A DNA stretch of 64,000 nt from Malania oleifera (taxonomy: Eukaryota; Streptophyta; Magnoliopsida; Santalales; Ximeniaceae): contig NC_080419.1 of assembly GCF_029873635.1 (NCBI RefSeq), positions 63,833,040 to 63,897,039 on the forward strand. The letters run 5' to 3'. Of the stretch, positions 1 through 12,479 are shown one piece after another (positions within the stretch are counted from its first letter, which is position 1; each line of letters starts with the position of its first letter). Below the pieces are notes generated by a model. It searched no databases. It saw only the letters and a list, made by a program, of their open reading frames with translations, and was not told the DNA's origin. A program made the position numbers and the translations under genes.

Positions 1-430
1 TATGGAGAGCATGTGATGTAAGTCTCGTCCATTTCAATGTTTATATTATCATTAATTGCATCTCTATCTCTCACACACACACACACATACGCATCATTAA
101 CTCTCTCTCTCTCTCTCTCTCTCTCGCTAGATCTCTCTCTCTCTCTCCTCACCCTCCATAACTCGCTCTGCTCTCTCTCCATGCCCTCCCTCATTCCATT
201 ACAAATGGTCTTTTAGATACAATCAATAGGAGAGCATGTGGATGTAAGTCTTGTCCATTTCAAGTTTACTTATCATTAATGCATCTCTCTGCACACATAC
301 ACACATACACGCAACTCATACCTCTCTCTCTCTCTCGCTCTCTCTCTCTCTCTTCCTCTCTACTCTTTGTTGTCAATGGACTATGTGGGTTTGTGTGTGT
401 ATAGGTGTATATAAGGCAACTTAGGCTTCA
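1..430. repeat. CT/CA microsatellites with a duplicated unit
   Basis: Two runs of CT dinucleotides (about 100-155 and 320-358) and CA runs sit in a roughly 226-base direct duplication. The text from about 1 (GAGAGCATGTGATGTAAGTC) recurs at about 229 with small changes, and both copies lead into a CA run and then a CT run. No gene is recognised here. If the LTR to its right is as long as its relative at 28217-30593, part of this stretch may belong to that LTR, but its border cannot be fixed. Confidence 0.7.
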
Positions 431-2100
431 TTGAGTGCTTCATCCGCAAAGCAATCAAGAGTAGTTAAGGGGCGAATTCTACCTAATCACTACTCTCTCT
501 TCGCTAGGCCCAACCCAATGATCATGGCCAAAATCAATTTTCCTTTCCATCAGTTGTGCTTTTCCTTCTATATACTAGTTTTGATTCACTATGGAAATCA
601 TGTCTTTCTGACGGAAGGCAATTCATGAAGATAGAGAACATTGGCAACAATGGGAATGAAATGGGGAAGATCATATTGCCACAAACTTTATTCTCCACCC
701 TGACACATTAGCCAACCCAGTCGCCTACAAACAGCCGGGCGGCCCGAGCCCAGGCCTTGGTCCCTCCGCCCCATTAGCCAAAGTATAGCTGGTATAATTT
801 AGGTGTTTAACTAGAATAAAGCAAGTGCTACTGTATGTTTAGCCTTATGTTCTAAGTCCTTATATCCATGAACATAAGACATGTATCTCAATTGGCTATC
901 TATGGATGTGGTGACTATTAAAATCTAAGCCACTATATATATAGTTTTGGAGCCTTCATTTCGTAAATTCAGCGAATTTTTTTGTATTGTTGATATCTAA
1001 GATGTTTTCAAGTTTGCCTTAATGTTCAGTTGCTGTAATGTTCAAAAAAGTTGCAGTGCTAGTTGTTTTTTTGAATGTCTTATTGTTAGGAAGATACATT
1101 ATGGTTTTCTACTTTTTTTTTTTCCTGTTTTTCATGCGTTTTATCAAGAAACAAATTTATCAAAAAAGAATACCGTTGTTAACAATGTCCAAGAATGATT
1201 ATTATCCTTTAAAAAAAAAATTTAGTTTTTAAATCATGTATATGAAAATTTAGGACAATGACCAGCTTTGGAACTTTCAGAAATATGCCTAATTACCCTG
1301 TGGCATGAATTGTGCACTGATAAACTCTGACAGGGCCTTGTTCGCATAGGCACTGTCAAGTATCACATATATAGTCCAACTGCCCCACCTAGTTCATTAT
1401 TTCACTAGTGGCCCCATACACTCCTGTAAGCTGACTATCTTGATACACACACTAATTCATATGTGTGGTTGCACTGTACCTCAGTTAGAAACAAAACCAT
1501 GCCTCGAGCTATTTAAAGCTTCAGATAACCTAGAGTATCTTTCAACTCCTTTAGTAACAAGTTGTGGTCCCAATTTATCATATATATAATTTACAATGAA
1601 ACATAACAACCTGTGCAATTCGAGTAATTTCACAATCGTAATCATGCAATCTTTCATGCACACTTTCTTTCTTTCAAATAGTGGTGTTAACCGGCACAAA
1701 CACTCTCGGTTCAACCCTTTTTACATATAAAACTTAATAATTAACCGGCATTTGTTTTCCACATTTTTAGATAACAAAATGGAACTTCAGTTTTCATAGT
1801 TCATTTACAAGTATAACAGTTCACTATGTTCCACTATAAAGAATGTATAACTCGAAAAATACCACTTGGACTACAAACATAGGTATCAAGCAACTCCTAC
1901 TTTAGGTTTAAAACAAATAAAGTAGTTATGGAAAGTTTGGAGTTCATATACCAAAACCCCATTTTTTCCAAAAACCGTAAAATCATAAGAAACAACATTT
2001 ATACCTGGTAACATTTTGTAAATAAGCAGTCAAAATGCGCAATAAAACACAAGCTATCTTTCTAGCGATTTAATTTTCTAAAAATACTTATGTAAATAAA
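431..2100. other. Unassigned AT-rich DNA
   Basis: No gene, RNA or transposon domain is recognised. The short open frames have no recognisable motif. By comparison with the 2.4 kb LTR at 28217-30593, which has the same order of landmarks, this stretch could be the distal part of the Tekay-like 3' LTR read on the minus strand. That is inference only. Confidence 0.4.
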
Positions 2101-2753
2101 TCCCCTTGCCTTAATCTCGAAAATCGAAACACGAGCGAATCGATCCAAAACAACGACCCGAAATCCTTGAAACCTAAAAATCGAAGAATAATACTTCACT
2201 ATAATCTCAACTACTACATAACTACCGAACCAAAAACAAAATCAGATCCTTACCTTGATTTTAGGGAAAAACCCAAAAATCCTCATATTGGAAATCTGAT
2301 CCGCTATAATTGTAGAGATTCTCCTCCTAATCCACGTAGTGATGTCAGATTGTTGATTTCGGCAATAGACAGCATAGAATCCTAAAGAGAGAGAGTGAGC
2401 TGGTTCGAGTTCTAGAGAGAGAGAGAGAGAGAGTGGAGATAACTTAGCAAGGAAGAAATGAATATTATATTTATAACTAGGTTGACTCAGTCAGCCTCTT
2501 CAACGAGTTGAAGTTCACGTCAACAAGCTAAAGAAGATCGCTCATGGCCAAGAAAGTGACCTCATCGACGAACCTGAGATTTCAGAATCTCTGAAAATCC
2601 CTTGGTATCTTTTTGTTGATGGGTCCCTACGTTGTCGCCGAGCAACAGAAGAAACTTCGTCTATAAGGAATGGAGCCTCATCGATGAGCTCCGCTATTTT
2701 ATCCTTTTTAATTTCCTTTCTTTTTTCTTTATTTATTTTCTAGATTTGGGCCC
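2100..2753 (-). repeat. LTR portion of Tekay-like Ty3/gypsy element
   Basis: Read on the minus strand, a purine-rich tract (AAGGAGGGGAGG, 2754-2766) is followed by TGTGGGGGCCC at 2753. This is the usual junction of polypurine tract and 3' LTR in this lineage. Downstream come degenerate TCGTCGACGA-type motifs (about 2480-2690) and a GA run (about 2385-2432), in the same order as in the solo LTR at 28217-30593. The distal end is not resolved and may lie well to the left of 2100. Confidence 0.55.
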
Positions 2754-3008
2754 CCACAACCTCCCCTCCTTATAAGAATTTTGTCCCCGAAATTAACCAA
2801 CCAATACTAAGCACACACACTCTACCTTACGTTAAAGGCCTACAAAAGAGCCAGTAGCCACCCACAAAGTAGCTCCGGCCCAAATTTATTACCTACCCTC
2901 ACTTATGGAGGAGGAATACCGTGGTTACAATGTAAAGCTTCGGGAGCTTACAATATACACAAAACTATCCCAAAGATCATATCTACCTACTAAACATACT
3001 AACATACA

Positions 3009-5059
3009 TGTTGACCTTATAGGTCACACCCGGTTTTGATAATGAAAAATACTTAGGTATTTGATGGTTTTCAAGTGTTTGTGCAGGCTTAGATGAGCAT
3101 CTCAAGGAATGACACTTGAAGCAACAAGAAGACCCTGAAGACTTGTAATTTGTAATTGTAAATTCAATGTCTGTAATATGGGTTTGTAATAGTAACCTAG
3201 GTTATGGTTTGTATTTATCTTACCTGCACATCATGCATATTGGATATATGGTAAGCTCAAAATGACCATAGGGGCTGAATGACTTCAGGGCAGTTGATCA
3301 ATGCCGAATTTTTGGGACTATCTCAAAATGGCCCTCGAAAAGACCCTAGCGAGACTCTAGGTCCCAACACTCACACGCATACCATATAATATATATGAGT
3401 GTTGAAATTGGGCTTGAATTCAAAATTTCTTAGCAACTTAAGAGAGCTCAGGCGACCGAACCCTTGGAGTACAAAACTCCTCGGGCGCTCGAATGTTAAC
3501 AAGTCAACATGTTGACCAGGCTCTCAGGCGACCGAATTAAAATGTGCTTATCTTCCTCAGGCACCCGAACCCCTAAAAAAGGATAGTTCACCAACTCGGG
3601 TGACTGATAGTTTTAGTTCAAAAGGGACCTCGGGTGACCGAACACATGAGTTCGGGTTACCAAACATTGGAACGGGCTCCCGGAGTCACGTAACTTTGCT
3701 ACTAACTTTGATTCAGGCTTCCGAAGCTTTATTCGGGTGACCAAACTCATTTAAATTACTTTTATTCTTGAGCCAGATCGGGCGACCGAACCAAAGTTCA
3801 GCCACCCAAACCTCGCCCAGTTAAAATTAGTTTAACCGCAGGTAAACAGGGTTATTTCGAGCTAATTGCATTTTAATCATTTGGGACTTTTTTAATTATT
3901 CCCATCATATCCCAGATGGTTATATTTATATCCCTGGCTATAAATATGACTTCATTTGCAATATTAGCAAGAGATTAGCAAATAGATTAGCCAAAATATC
4001 CTCTCCTTTGAAAATACATCTTTTGGCCAAATACTCTCAAATCTCTATTCCTTTGATATATTCTGAGATTGTGTGAACATTTCTAGAGTGCTTAAGATTG
4101 CTATAGCTTGCTAGAAACTCCCATTCAAGTGATTTATTGCTATAATTCTTTTGAGGAGTTTTAGCTTAGGTTTATCCCACAGATTTGCTCATTATAAATC
4201 TTGTGTGGGGATAAACCAAGTAAGCTTAAGATATTTGCATCTTTGTTGCAAGTGTCCAATAACTTGATTTTTGGTGTGCAAAAATTCTTTCAAACAAACA
4301 AACATTTTCAAACTAGGTTTGTGCATATTACTTTGAAGGAAACTTTCTTAAACTAGTTTGATTATCGTATTCGTATACTTGGAATATTGACGTGCTATTG
4401 AAATACCTTGTTTAGATTCCAAGATATTGCTTGTGTTGAACACCATTGCGCATCATACTGATTATATTGTGATTGGGTGTTGATTGCACAAACTAGCATC
4501 ACTGAGCTTACACTATATCCATGTTATTGATGTGTATGTGAATGTGCGTATTTGGGTACATATCTTCTTTACGTGAAAGCACTATTTCTGTACCATTTAT
4601 TTTAGAGAATACTGTTGTATTTCCAGGCGTGGCCTGAGGGGGCGGTAATCCAGCCCGGTAAGGATTATGTAGGTTAAGGTCAGCCCTGTGTTAATTAACC
4701 TTGTTGTAAAGGTTGAGGTCAACCCTGTGCTAATTGATCTGATTGTATTAGGTGCCGCTCCACCCGTTAAGTGAGCCTATAGTGGTAATCCTTGTGCTTG
4801 TTAGCCAAGGCAGGGACGTAGGCAATTTGGGTGAACCTCGATAACATTTCTAGGTGTCGTCTCCTTTACTGCTTTATTGTGCATGCTTGATTAAATTTCC
4901 ATTGCTGTTTAAATTCCATTGTATATTTGGATTGATTTATTTTACATGCACTAGATTGACCTTAGGCTTGCGTAATACTGTTGATTAGTGATTGACCTAG
5001 GGAATAAAATTTTCAAATACCCAATTTACCCCCCTTTTGGGATTGCACCAAAGCTAACA
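3009..5059 (+). mobile_element. Solo LTR of a SIRE-type Copia element, TSD ATACA
   Basis: The stretch starts TGTTGACC and ends GCTAACA, flanked by the 5-base direct repeat ATACA (3004-3008 and 5060-5064). It is homologous, in opposite orientation, to the LTR at 18026-20003, including an array of GCGACCGAAC-like motifs (about 3430-3830) and a conserved block around 4620-4860. No internal region is present, so it is a solo LTR left by LTR-LTR recombination. It sits just inside the 3' end of the Tekay-like element. Confidence 0.88.
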
Positions 5060-5064
5060 ATACA

Positions 5065-5905
5065 TACATTCACTTACCTGACTAACTTTTCCATCTCTGA
5101 ACAATTGAGGATACTTCTGACGTATCTCAATTTCTAACTCCCATGAAGCTTCTTCCACTACATGGTTCCGCCACAATACCTTCACTAGCGGTATTTCCTT
5201 AGTCTGTAACTACTGAAATTTTTTATCTACTACCTGTACTGGTACCTCCTCATATGATAAAGCATCACTAATCTCTAGAGTTTTGTAACTTAGCACGTGT
5301 GATGGATTTGACATGTACTTCCTCAGCACTGACACGTGGAGTACATCATGGACTCTGGATAGTGCTGGGGGGTAAAGCCACCTGATAAGCTACCTAACCT
5401 ATCATTTCCAAGATCTCGAAAGGCCCGATATACCAAGGACTTAGCTTCCCCTTCTTTTTGAACCTCATCACCCATTTCATCGAAGCGATCTTAAGAAATA
5501 CCATATCCCCTACCTCAAACTCCAGCTCTCATCTATGAGTATCAGCATAACTCTTCTACCAACTCTGAGCTAACTTATCTCTCTCCTTCATTAACTCAAC
5601 CTTTGCAAAGGCCTACTGAATCAGTTCTGAACCCAGTATCTTCTGCTCACCTACCTGATCCCAATACAACGAAGATCGACATTGACGACCATACAATGCC
5701 TCATAAGGTGCCATCCCAATGTTGGCGTGGTAATTGTTGTTATATGCAAACTCAACCAGTGGTAGATACCGTATTCAACTATCACCAATGTCCAATACAC
5801 AAGCCTAAAACATGTCCTCTAACGTCTGAATAATCCTCTCAGACTAGCCATCCATCTACGGATGGAAATATGCAGTGAATGTGAGCTACGATCCTAAGGC
5901 AATGA
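5065..5905 (-). pseudogene. Integrase C-terminal part of Tekay-like element
   Basis: Minus-strand translation shows the end of a gypsy integrase: a DGQSER-type motif near 5850, then a GPFEIL-type core, and a tail resembling the chromo-like module of Tekay elements (EEASWE-type motif near 5110). It is a fossil, is not an open gene, and is part of the element described at 2754-18025. Confidence 0.65.
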
Positions 5906-6785
5906 TGAGAATCAATGAGCACCATTGAAGGATCCATGGCATGTTTCAATTGGGCCAATCACGAGAGCGAGATCCAAGAAGATCAAAGAAGTACTTCATG
6001 GGCTTATTCAAAATATTTGGGCTTATTAAAAAACGAGGTACTCCAAGTTTGGCCTAAAGAAAGATGAAGGTTTAATAAAACTTAATCCAAGTTTTTGATG
6101 GAGTTGATCTTGCTTAATGGTTATAATCTCCTTAATAATTGTGTGCTAATTCAATTTTGGGATTTGACTTAATGGTATAATATTACAAGACAACTTAGAT
6201 TGCATGGGTTTTTAGTAAGTTGTGAGAGTCATTAATGTGTCTAGTAAGTTGATTTATTTATTATGTGTGTCTCCCATGCTTGTGTGGGAATCACTAAGTA
6301 TTTAATGTCCTTGTCTCCCATGCTTTTGTGGGAATTCCTAAGTGTTTAATGTCTTTGTCTCCTATACTAGCTATATATATCTCACCATTGTAAGAGGACA
6401 AGATAATGGAATAAAAATGTGAAGCTTTGTTTCTTCTTGGTTCTTTTGAGAACTTGTGAACTTATCAAGGAATCCTTCCTTGTGGCATTTAAATTTTATA
6501 CCTTTGGTTCATGATTTAATTATAATCATTGGGTCGAGGTTTTACACCTTTGGTTCATGATGCAATTATAATCATTGGGTCAAGGTTTGTTACTTTATAC
6601 CTTTGGTTCATGATTAACTTATAATCATTGGGTCAGGGTTTGTTACTTTATACTTTTGGCTCACGTTTCATTTATAAATGTTGGGTCAAAGTTTCCTATC
6701 AAAAATCTAAATTTTAGTTTTCTTGGGCAAGCATTCCAATATTGGTTATTGGGTCTCAATGCATGTCGGTTGAGGTTCGCATCAC
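5905..6785. mobile_element. Solo-LTR-like insert in Tekay integrase
   Basis: This roughly 880-base stretch interrupts the integrase-coding region of the Tekay-like element; coding similarity resumes on both sides. It contains a TATA-like run (about 6370-6380), a stretch resembling a transcript start region, and an internal tandem array. It ends near GTTCGCATCA. The size and TATA suggest a solo LTR, but no matching target-site duplication could be read, so the exact ends and family are uncertain. Confidence 0.45.
6494..6690. repeat. Tandem repeat, about four units of 45-60 bases
   Basis: The unit contains CCTTTGGTTCATGAT followed by ATAATCATTGGGTC and GAGGTTT-like text. It recurs four times with small changes, the last copy being the most diverged. 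It lies inside the solo-LTR-like insert, downstream of its TATA-like run. Confidence 0.8.
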
Positions 6786-7793
6786 ATCTTATAGTCTCTT
6801 CCAGAAATGAGATGTAAAACGGGGATCTCGATTCAAAACAATAGAAATAGGGATACCATGAAGTCGACCATCTCCTACATATACAACTCTGCTAGCCTAT
6901 TCAAGGAATAATTAACTCTGATTGGAATGAAATGTACAGTCTTTGTCAGCTAATCAACTACAACCCATATCACATTCTGCCCATGCACCGCTATAGGTAA
7001 CTCCGTCACAAAATCCATCAAGATGTGCTCCCACTTCCACTTGGGCATGTCAAGTGGCTGAAGTGGTCCTGCTGGCCTCTGGTGCTCTGCATTGACCTGT
7101 TGACACGTCAGACACTACTTTACAATCAGGCAATCTCTCTTTTCATGTTTGACCACCAGAAAGATTCCCTCTTATTCCGATACATCTTCGCACTACCAGG
7201 ATGTACGACATAGAGCGAATGGTGTGCCTTCTCCAGAATGACCCGCTTAATCCCAGCGTCATCTGGTACACATACCCTATTGTGGAATCTCAAAATCCCA
7301 TCACCAGAGATACTGAAATCTGGCTTTAACCCACTCTGGACTCCTTCTATAACCTTAACAAGCTTTGGATCCTCCTTCTACACTGCTCGGATCCTCTCCT
7401 GTAAGGTCGGCTGTACCACCAAGCTAGTAAGAACAGCTTGATGATTTGCTTCCACTACCTCCAAGCCCAACCTTTCCAGGTCCATACAGATCTGATGCTG
7501 AACTCCCATTGTAGATACTGATGCATCAACTAACTTCCGAATCAGAGCATCAACTACCACATTTGCTTTTCCAGGGTGATAGCTAATAATACAATCATAG
7601 TCCTTTATCAATTCAAGCCATCTATGTCGTCTCATTTTCAACTCCTTCTAGATGAAAATGTACTTAAGACTTTTATGATCAATAAAAATCTCGCATCTTT
7701 CACCAAACATGTAGTGCCTCCAGATTTTCAATGCAAACACCACAGCTGCCAATTCTATATCATATGTCGGGTAGTTCTTCTAGTACTCTTTGA
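6786..7793 (-). pseudogene. RNase H tail and integrase core of Tekay-like element
   Basis: Near 7560-7640 the minus strand encodes a gypsy RNase H end (DYDCIISYHPGKANVV). Integrase-like text follows leftward: a VDRLTK-type motif near 6960 and a RDPRFTS-type motif near 6830. The stretch is a fossil, interrupted on the left by the 5905-6785 insert and on the right by the Athila-like element. Confidence 0.75.
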
Positions 7794-10077
7794 GTTGATG
7801 ATTACGCGCTTAAACTACGTAATCAGGCATTTTAATCTGGGCATTAGGGTTTATTTTTTTAATTAAAAGCCAAATTACTCTCAATATTTTAACAAAGCAT
7901 CCTATTTATAATCTCTGGGTTTTATTAAGCAATTTATGAATTTTTGGCATTTTTTTTTATCACAGGAAAATTTTTAGGAGCTCTTGGCATCAGTTCATAA
8001 TTCGCACATAACTGTTCCATCTGAGCTCTGATTGAGACAATTCAAAACCTTGGAGAAATATGAAAAGATTACCTACAACTTTCAAGTTTCAAGCTTTGAG
8101 AGATACGAGCTCTAGGGGGCCAAGATTTGCTTCATTCATAAAGGAATAAAAAGAAGAAGAAATAAGAAAAAAATAAAAAATAAATAAATATGTAGCTGAT
8201 GTGACTCGGCCACGCTGACCGGGTCATGTCTATTTGTCGATTCTCACTAGTAGAGCAGCCACCACCCCCTCCCCTTATATTCTCTCTTGCTTCGTCTTCT
8301 TCTCTCCTGTAGCCCCTAGTGCTCTCTTCCCTGCCCTCTCTCTTTCCCTCATTCTCTCCTTCCCTCTCCTACCTCTCTCCTTCTCCTTCTCTCAGACTCT
8401 CTCTCAATCTCTTTTCTGCTCTCTCCTTTACCCTTCTCAGTCTCCCAAACTCTCCTTTTTTTCCCTCATTCCTTTTCTCTCCTTGCTCTCTCCCTAACTT
8501 TCCCTTCTCCCCACTGCTTCCCCCTTCCTGCAACCTAGCTGCTCTACTGCACCAGCCACATTTAGAAGTCCAGTCACACTTGCTGCCATACCAAAACCCC
8601 CTGCAGGCCACCACTCCAAGATGCCTACTACTGCCAGCCACGCACAGCCGAGGAGACCTCCAGCAACTTCTGCTCCACAACACAGCCGAGAACTCCAAGC
8701 CACTGCAGCCACCTCTGCTACAGCTGCTACCAAATACCACAGAATTGAACACATGAACCTCTCATGCCTGCTGTAACCACCGTGAGACAACAGCAACACC
8801 CGAGCATCCATAGCCATCCCCACCGCTCTCTCTCTCTCTCTCTCTCTCTCACTTATTTTCTTTTTTTTTGTGTTATCTGAATATTGTTATTTTTATTATT
8901 ATTAAGGTTTATTTGAAAAGTTTAGGTTTTGAATAATTGTTTAGGGTATGTTATTATTATTGAAGTTATTTATTTAGTTGAATATTGCTAAATTTTTATT
9001 GAGGTTTATTGGAAAATTTTAGATGTTGAATATTGTTTAAGGTGTTTAATTATAATTGAGGTTATTTATTTATTTATTTATTTATTTATTTTCTCTCAAT
9101 TAGAGGTAGATTTAATTAGTACGTTGAGTTATTTAATCAATTAAGTCCAGTTTGGTTCTAAAAAAAAGAATAAAATACAAAAAAGAAAAAATTGTTTTTA
9201 TTCTTAGAAATTAAATTAGTTGTCCTTTTAAAATTTAATTTTTTTTGCAGCTCGATTAGTTTAGGGTAGGCCTTGTTAAAGTTTTTATTTTTATCGTGTT
9301 CACTTGTAATTGAGTTGTTTAAGCGTTAAATTTTTGTTCGTATTTGCATTTAAGTTTGGTTTTGATTCAAGTTCCTAATTTTGTTAAAGATTTGGTTTTT
9401 ATCGTTTGCATTTGTGTTTGTGTGAGTTTCCATTATTGCATGTTTTAATTGCATGTTAAAGTTACTGTCTTTTCTATTCCAAAGTTTAACACATGTTTCG
9501 ATGTCTGTCAGATTAAACGTAGCTTTTATGTTTAGTGTAACGCCCCGACCCTCTTAAACCCGGGTCCGGTGCGTCATACCTGATAATCCATAAATCAATA
9601 TATACGCAGCGGAAAACATAAACATAATCTCCATATAACATAATACCAGAGTTTACTAATTCTAACTACCAACCAAAATAAATTAAGCATCCATTTGTAT
9701 TCAAATATATACATGTCTCCAAAGCAGTATCCACAAATACCAGTATGTTTCACAACCATCCATATCTTATAAAACTTAAAACATAAATCATAAAACATAA
9801 AATATACATATCAAAATTAACATAAAAATATACCATTTTCTCTTTCTATTTACCAAAAATGCTATAAAATCTCAAGCTCTCTAAGTTCGATCTCAAGGAA
9901 ATCCTGAAAAAGATAATTTCATATTCGGGTGAGACATATCTCAATAAGAAAAGAAACAATATATTAAAATAGTGTGTGGCCAACATGAGTTTATATAATA
10001 ACATATTATTTAACATTAGAAAATCATTAACATAATTTCTGAAATCATTCTCTGATCCTAACCAAACACATGCAAAA

Positions 10078-10400
10078 GATTTAACCCACGAGATTTCCCG
10101 AGGATAGGGGTGATTGCCCGCCCATACAAGTAAGACCCCTCTGCTCTGATGCATTTAGCAACCTGAAGGTCACAATTTAAGCATACCAGGGCACTCACCT
10201 TACTCAGTAAGCCCTAAAGTGTTAAATTGATCTCGTACTCACGCATTCAATAATAGTTTAGCAGCAAAGGCCCTAAGGATAGGGAATTTTACCCGCCCAT
10301 ACAAGTAGGTTCCCTCTGCCCTAATGCGTTATGCAGCTACTGCCATATCTGAAACTACTAGTGCACTTGCCTTACTCAGCAAGCCCTCAGGAAAAGAGTA
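10078..10400. repeat. Duplicated module of about 150-160 bases inside gypsy LTR
   Basis: The text GCCCGCCCATACAAGTA, followed by a CCCTCTGC tract and later a CTTACTCAG(T/C)AAGCCCT tract, occurs twice (near 10115-10210 and 10290-10390). The same paired modules recur in inverse orientation in the related LTR near 25800-26110, so the duplication predates both copies. Confidence 0.75.
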
Positions 10401-10654
10401 TGCCTCGCCCAATCGTAATATGTTTTACATACATAGATACTTCTAATATCATAATACATCATTATTTTCATCATTATTCAATCATTCACATACTTTCATG
10501 TTCATAACTTAACATTTCCTTACGTTTCACTTTAAGTGACTCTTTCCCATTTGTATCATTCACATTTCACATTTCATTTCATTGCATTGTCATTCCTTGT
10601 CATTTCATTTCATAATATTTTCATTTCATTCTTTTTTATTACAGCCGCTCTTTA

Positions 10655-10790
10655 GCCGTCATCAGTTAGTCCACATAGAAATGTGCTAGAATTTGCTACA
10701 GTAAGTCCACATAGAAATGCGTTAGAATATGCTACAGTTAGTCCACATAGGAATGTGATAGAATCTGCTAACTCGACTTTCAACTGTCGT
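10655..10790. repeat. Short tandem repeat, three units of about 42 bases
   Basis: The unit GTCCACATAGAAATG plus TAGAAT.TGCTA occurs three times in a row, each slightly changed. It lies within the 9536-12104 LTR, and similar but fewer copies occur in the sister LTR near 25450-25550. Confidence 0.75.
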
Positions 10791-12372
10791 ACCTTTACAT
10801 GGTTGCATTTAACATACACAGGTAACATTGTTCATATCATATTTTATTCTCATTGCTTTACTTACTTAGCCTGCATCTCATACATTTAACATATAATTCG
10901 CACAGATTCTCATGCCACACAATTTAGTAGTAAAATTCATACATATTTCTCATAAAATAAGCCAACCCACATTTAACATTTATATGCTCAAAATACATTT
11001 CATTTCTTATTTAATTCATCAGAAAATTCTTTCACTTTCATTCATTCACTTTCACATATACATAACTATATCGACAATCCTAGGCTCAAAAAACATAAAT
11101 TTCATGGCTGACATTTTAAACCCACATAAAAACATATATACATAAATAACACATAATCATTTTTAATTCATGAAAAACTTGATTTAATATATAAATTTCC
11201 CCCTTACTTGATTTCTTGAACTACGCCAACAGGGATCCCGAAAAATACCTACGGCGCTCACCCGGACCCTGAATCAAAAATATTAATTCCATTAAATTAA
11301 CCCTAAATAAAATATTATTTTAATATTTCCTAGGGCCATAAATTCTAAATAAATAAATATACCCCTAAATTTAGCCAAATTACTAAATTTCCCAAATCCT
11401 ACTCTCGCTTTGGAGTAGGGTCTAGAAAACCTCAATTGGAATTTTACTTATGTCAAAATGACGACGATCACGACTAGGACCCCATGGTGGTGCCTGATCG
11501 TCGGTTTAATAGAAAATTTAACAAGAAATTGAGAAATTAGGGGAATTATATCTTTCCTCAGGAGTGGTGCCTACACTCCTCCCACGACAAATCTGCTCTA
11601 GTAGAAATGTCGATGACAGAGTTAGGAATACAACAACACCTTCTATTTCCCGATCGGCGCTCGTTAAGCTGACGAAATCGAGGAGGGAAAGGAGGAGGAC
11701 GAAGGTGAGAGGCAGGGACGTGAGAGAAGCTGAGAGAATTTGTAAAGAGAAAGATTGAGAGAGAGAGACATGGAGAGGTAAGCTTCCTTTCTCTTTTGTC
11801 TTTTTCTTTTCTTTTCTTTTCTTTTTCTTTACTTTAACTTAACCTATATATATATATATATACTTATCCTTATATATTCATATATACATCATATTATTTA
11901 TGCAATAAATTAAATTTAACAATACATAATTAATTAATTGTTTAATAATAAATAAATTTAATTTATTTTTTTCTTTTATTCATTTATTTAATTAATTAAT
12001 TTAATAATGTTTAATTAACTAACTAATCAATAATTACTCTTAAGTTTATTTTTTTAGATTAATTAATTAATTTTTTTTAATAATTTTTTTTCTTGGTTAT
12101 TACATCATGTTATTTAATTTAGTGCATGCTAGGATTAGGGTTTTATTTGTGTGTCCGTTTAATTTGTCAAAGTAAACCTCAACCAATCCTGAAAATCCCG
12201 AATCTGAACTGAGTTCAATAACTTTTTAATTTCGATTGGAAAAACACAAAATTTGAGATTAAATTGCATTCCTTAAGAAGACGATCTAGCCTTTGGGCTG
12301 AATATTTGCTGACAAAACTCCTATACTTGGGATAGCTTCTGAGCTACTTATTTTTAAAGTGAGTTAAGTTTT

Positions 12373-12390
12373 TGGCGTCGTTGCCGAAGA
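12373..12390 (+). other. Primer-binding site, tRNA-Asp type
   Basis: TGGCGTCGTTGCCGAAGA lies a few bases after the left LTR end. Athila/Tat-group plant gypsy elements commonly use a tRNA-Asp primer with the consensus TGGCGCCGTTGCCGGGGA, which this site closely resembles. Confidence 0.8.
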
Positions 12391-12479
12391 ATGTCTGTCT
12401 TAGTCTCAAATTAGCGTTTTTACCTTCATTTTAATTAGTCTCACGAAAAAAAAAAAAAGAAAACAAAAAAAGAAAAAGA

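Larger units (their letters stand above)
9536..12104 (-). mobile_element. Solo gypsy LTR inserted in Athila LTR
   Basis: Read on the minus strand it starts TGTAATAACC and ends GGGGCGTTACA. It is homologous, in opposite orientation, to 23892-26341: both contain a block reading GGATCCGGGTGAGCGCC or its complement (near 11260 and 24925). It interrupts an Athila LTR whose uninterrupted sister at 15882-17762 shows the empty site. No clean target duplication was read. No internal retroelement domain is present. Confidence 0.82.
7799..12366 (+). repeat. Left LTR of Athila-like element (split)
   Basis: It matches the right LTR (15882-17762) from TGATTAC through a CT-rich block (about 8330-8480), a CT microsatellite (8823-8850) and a TTTATT-rich tract, breaks off at 9535, and resumes at about 12105 with the shared text GTGCATGCTAGGATTAGGG. 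The gap is exactly filled by another LTR. The end is placed just before the tRNA-Asp primer site. Confidence 0.82.

Noticed and set aside
8234-8823. Long open frames on both strands
   Set aside because: They arise from a CT-rich low-complexity block inside an Athila LTR, and the same frames recur in the sister LTR at 16281-16797.
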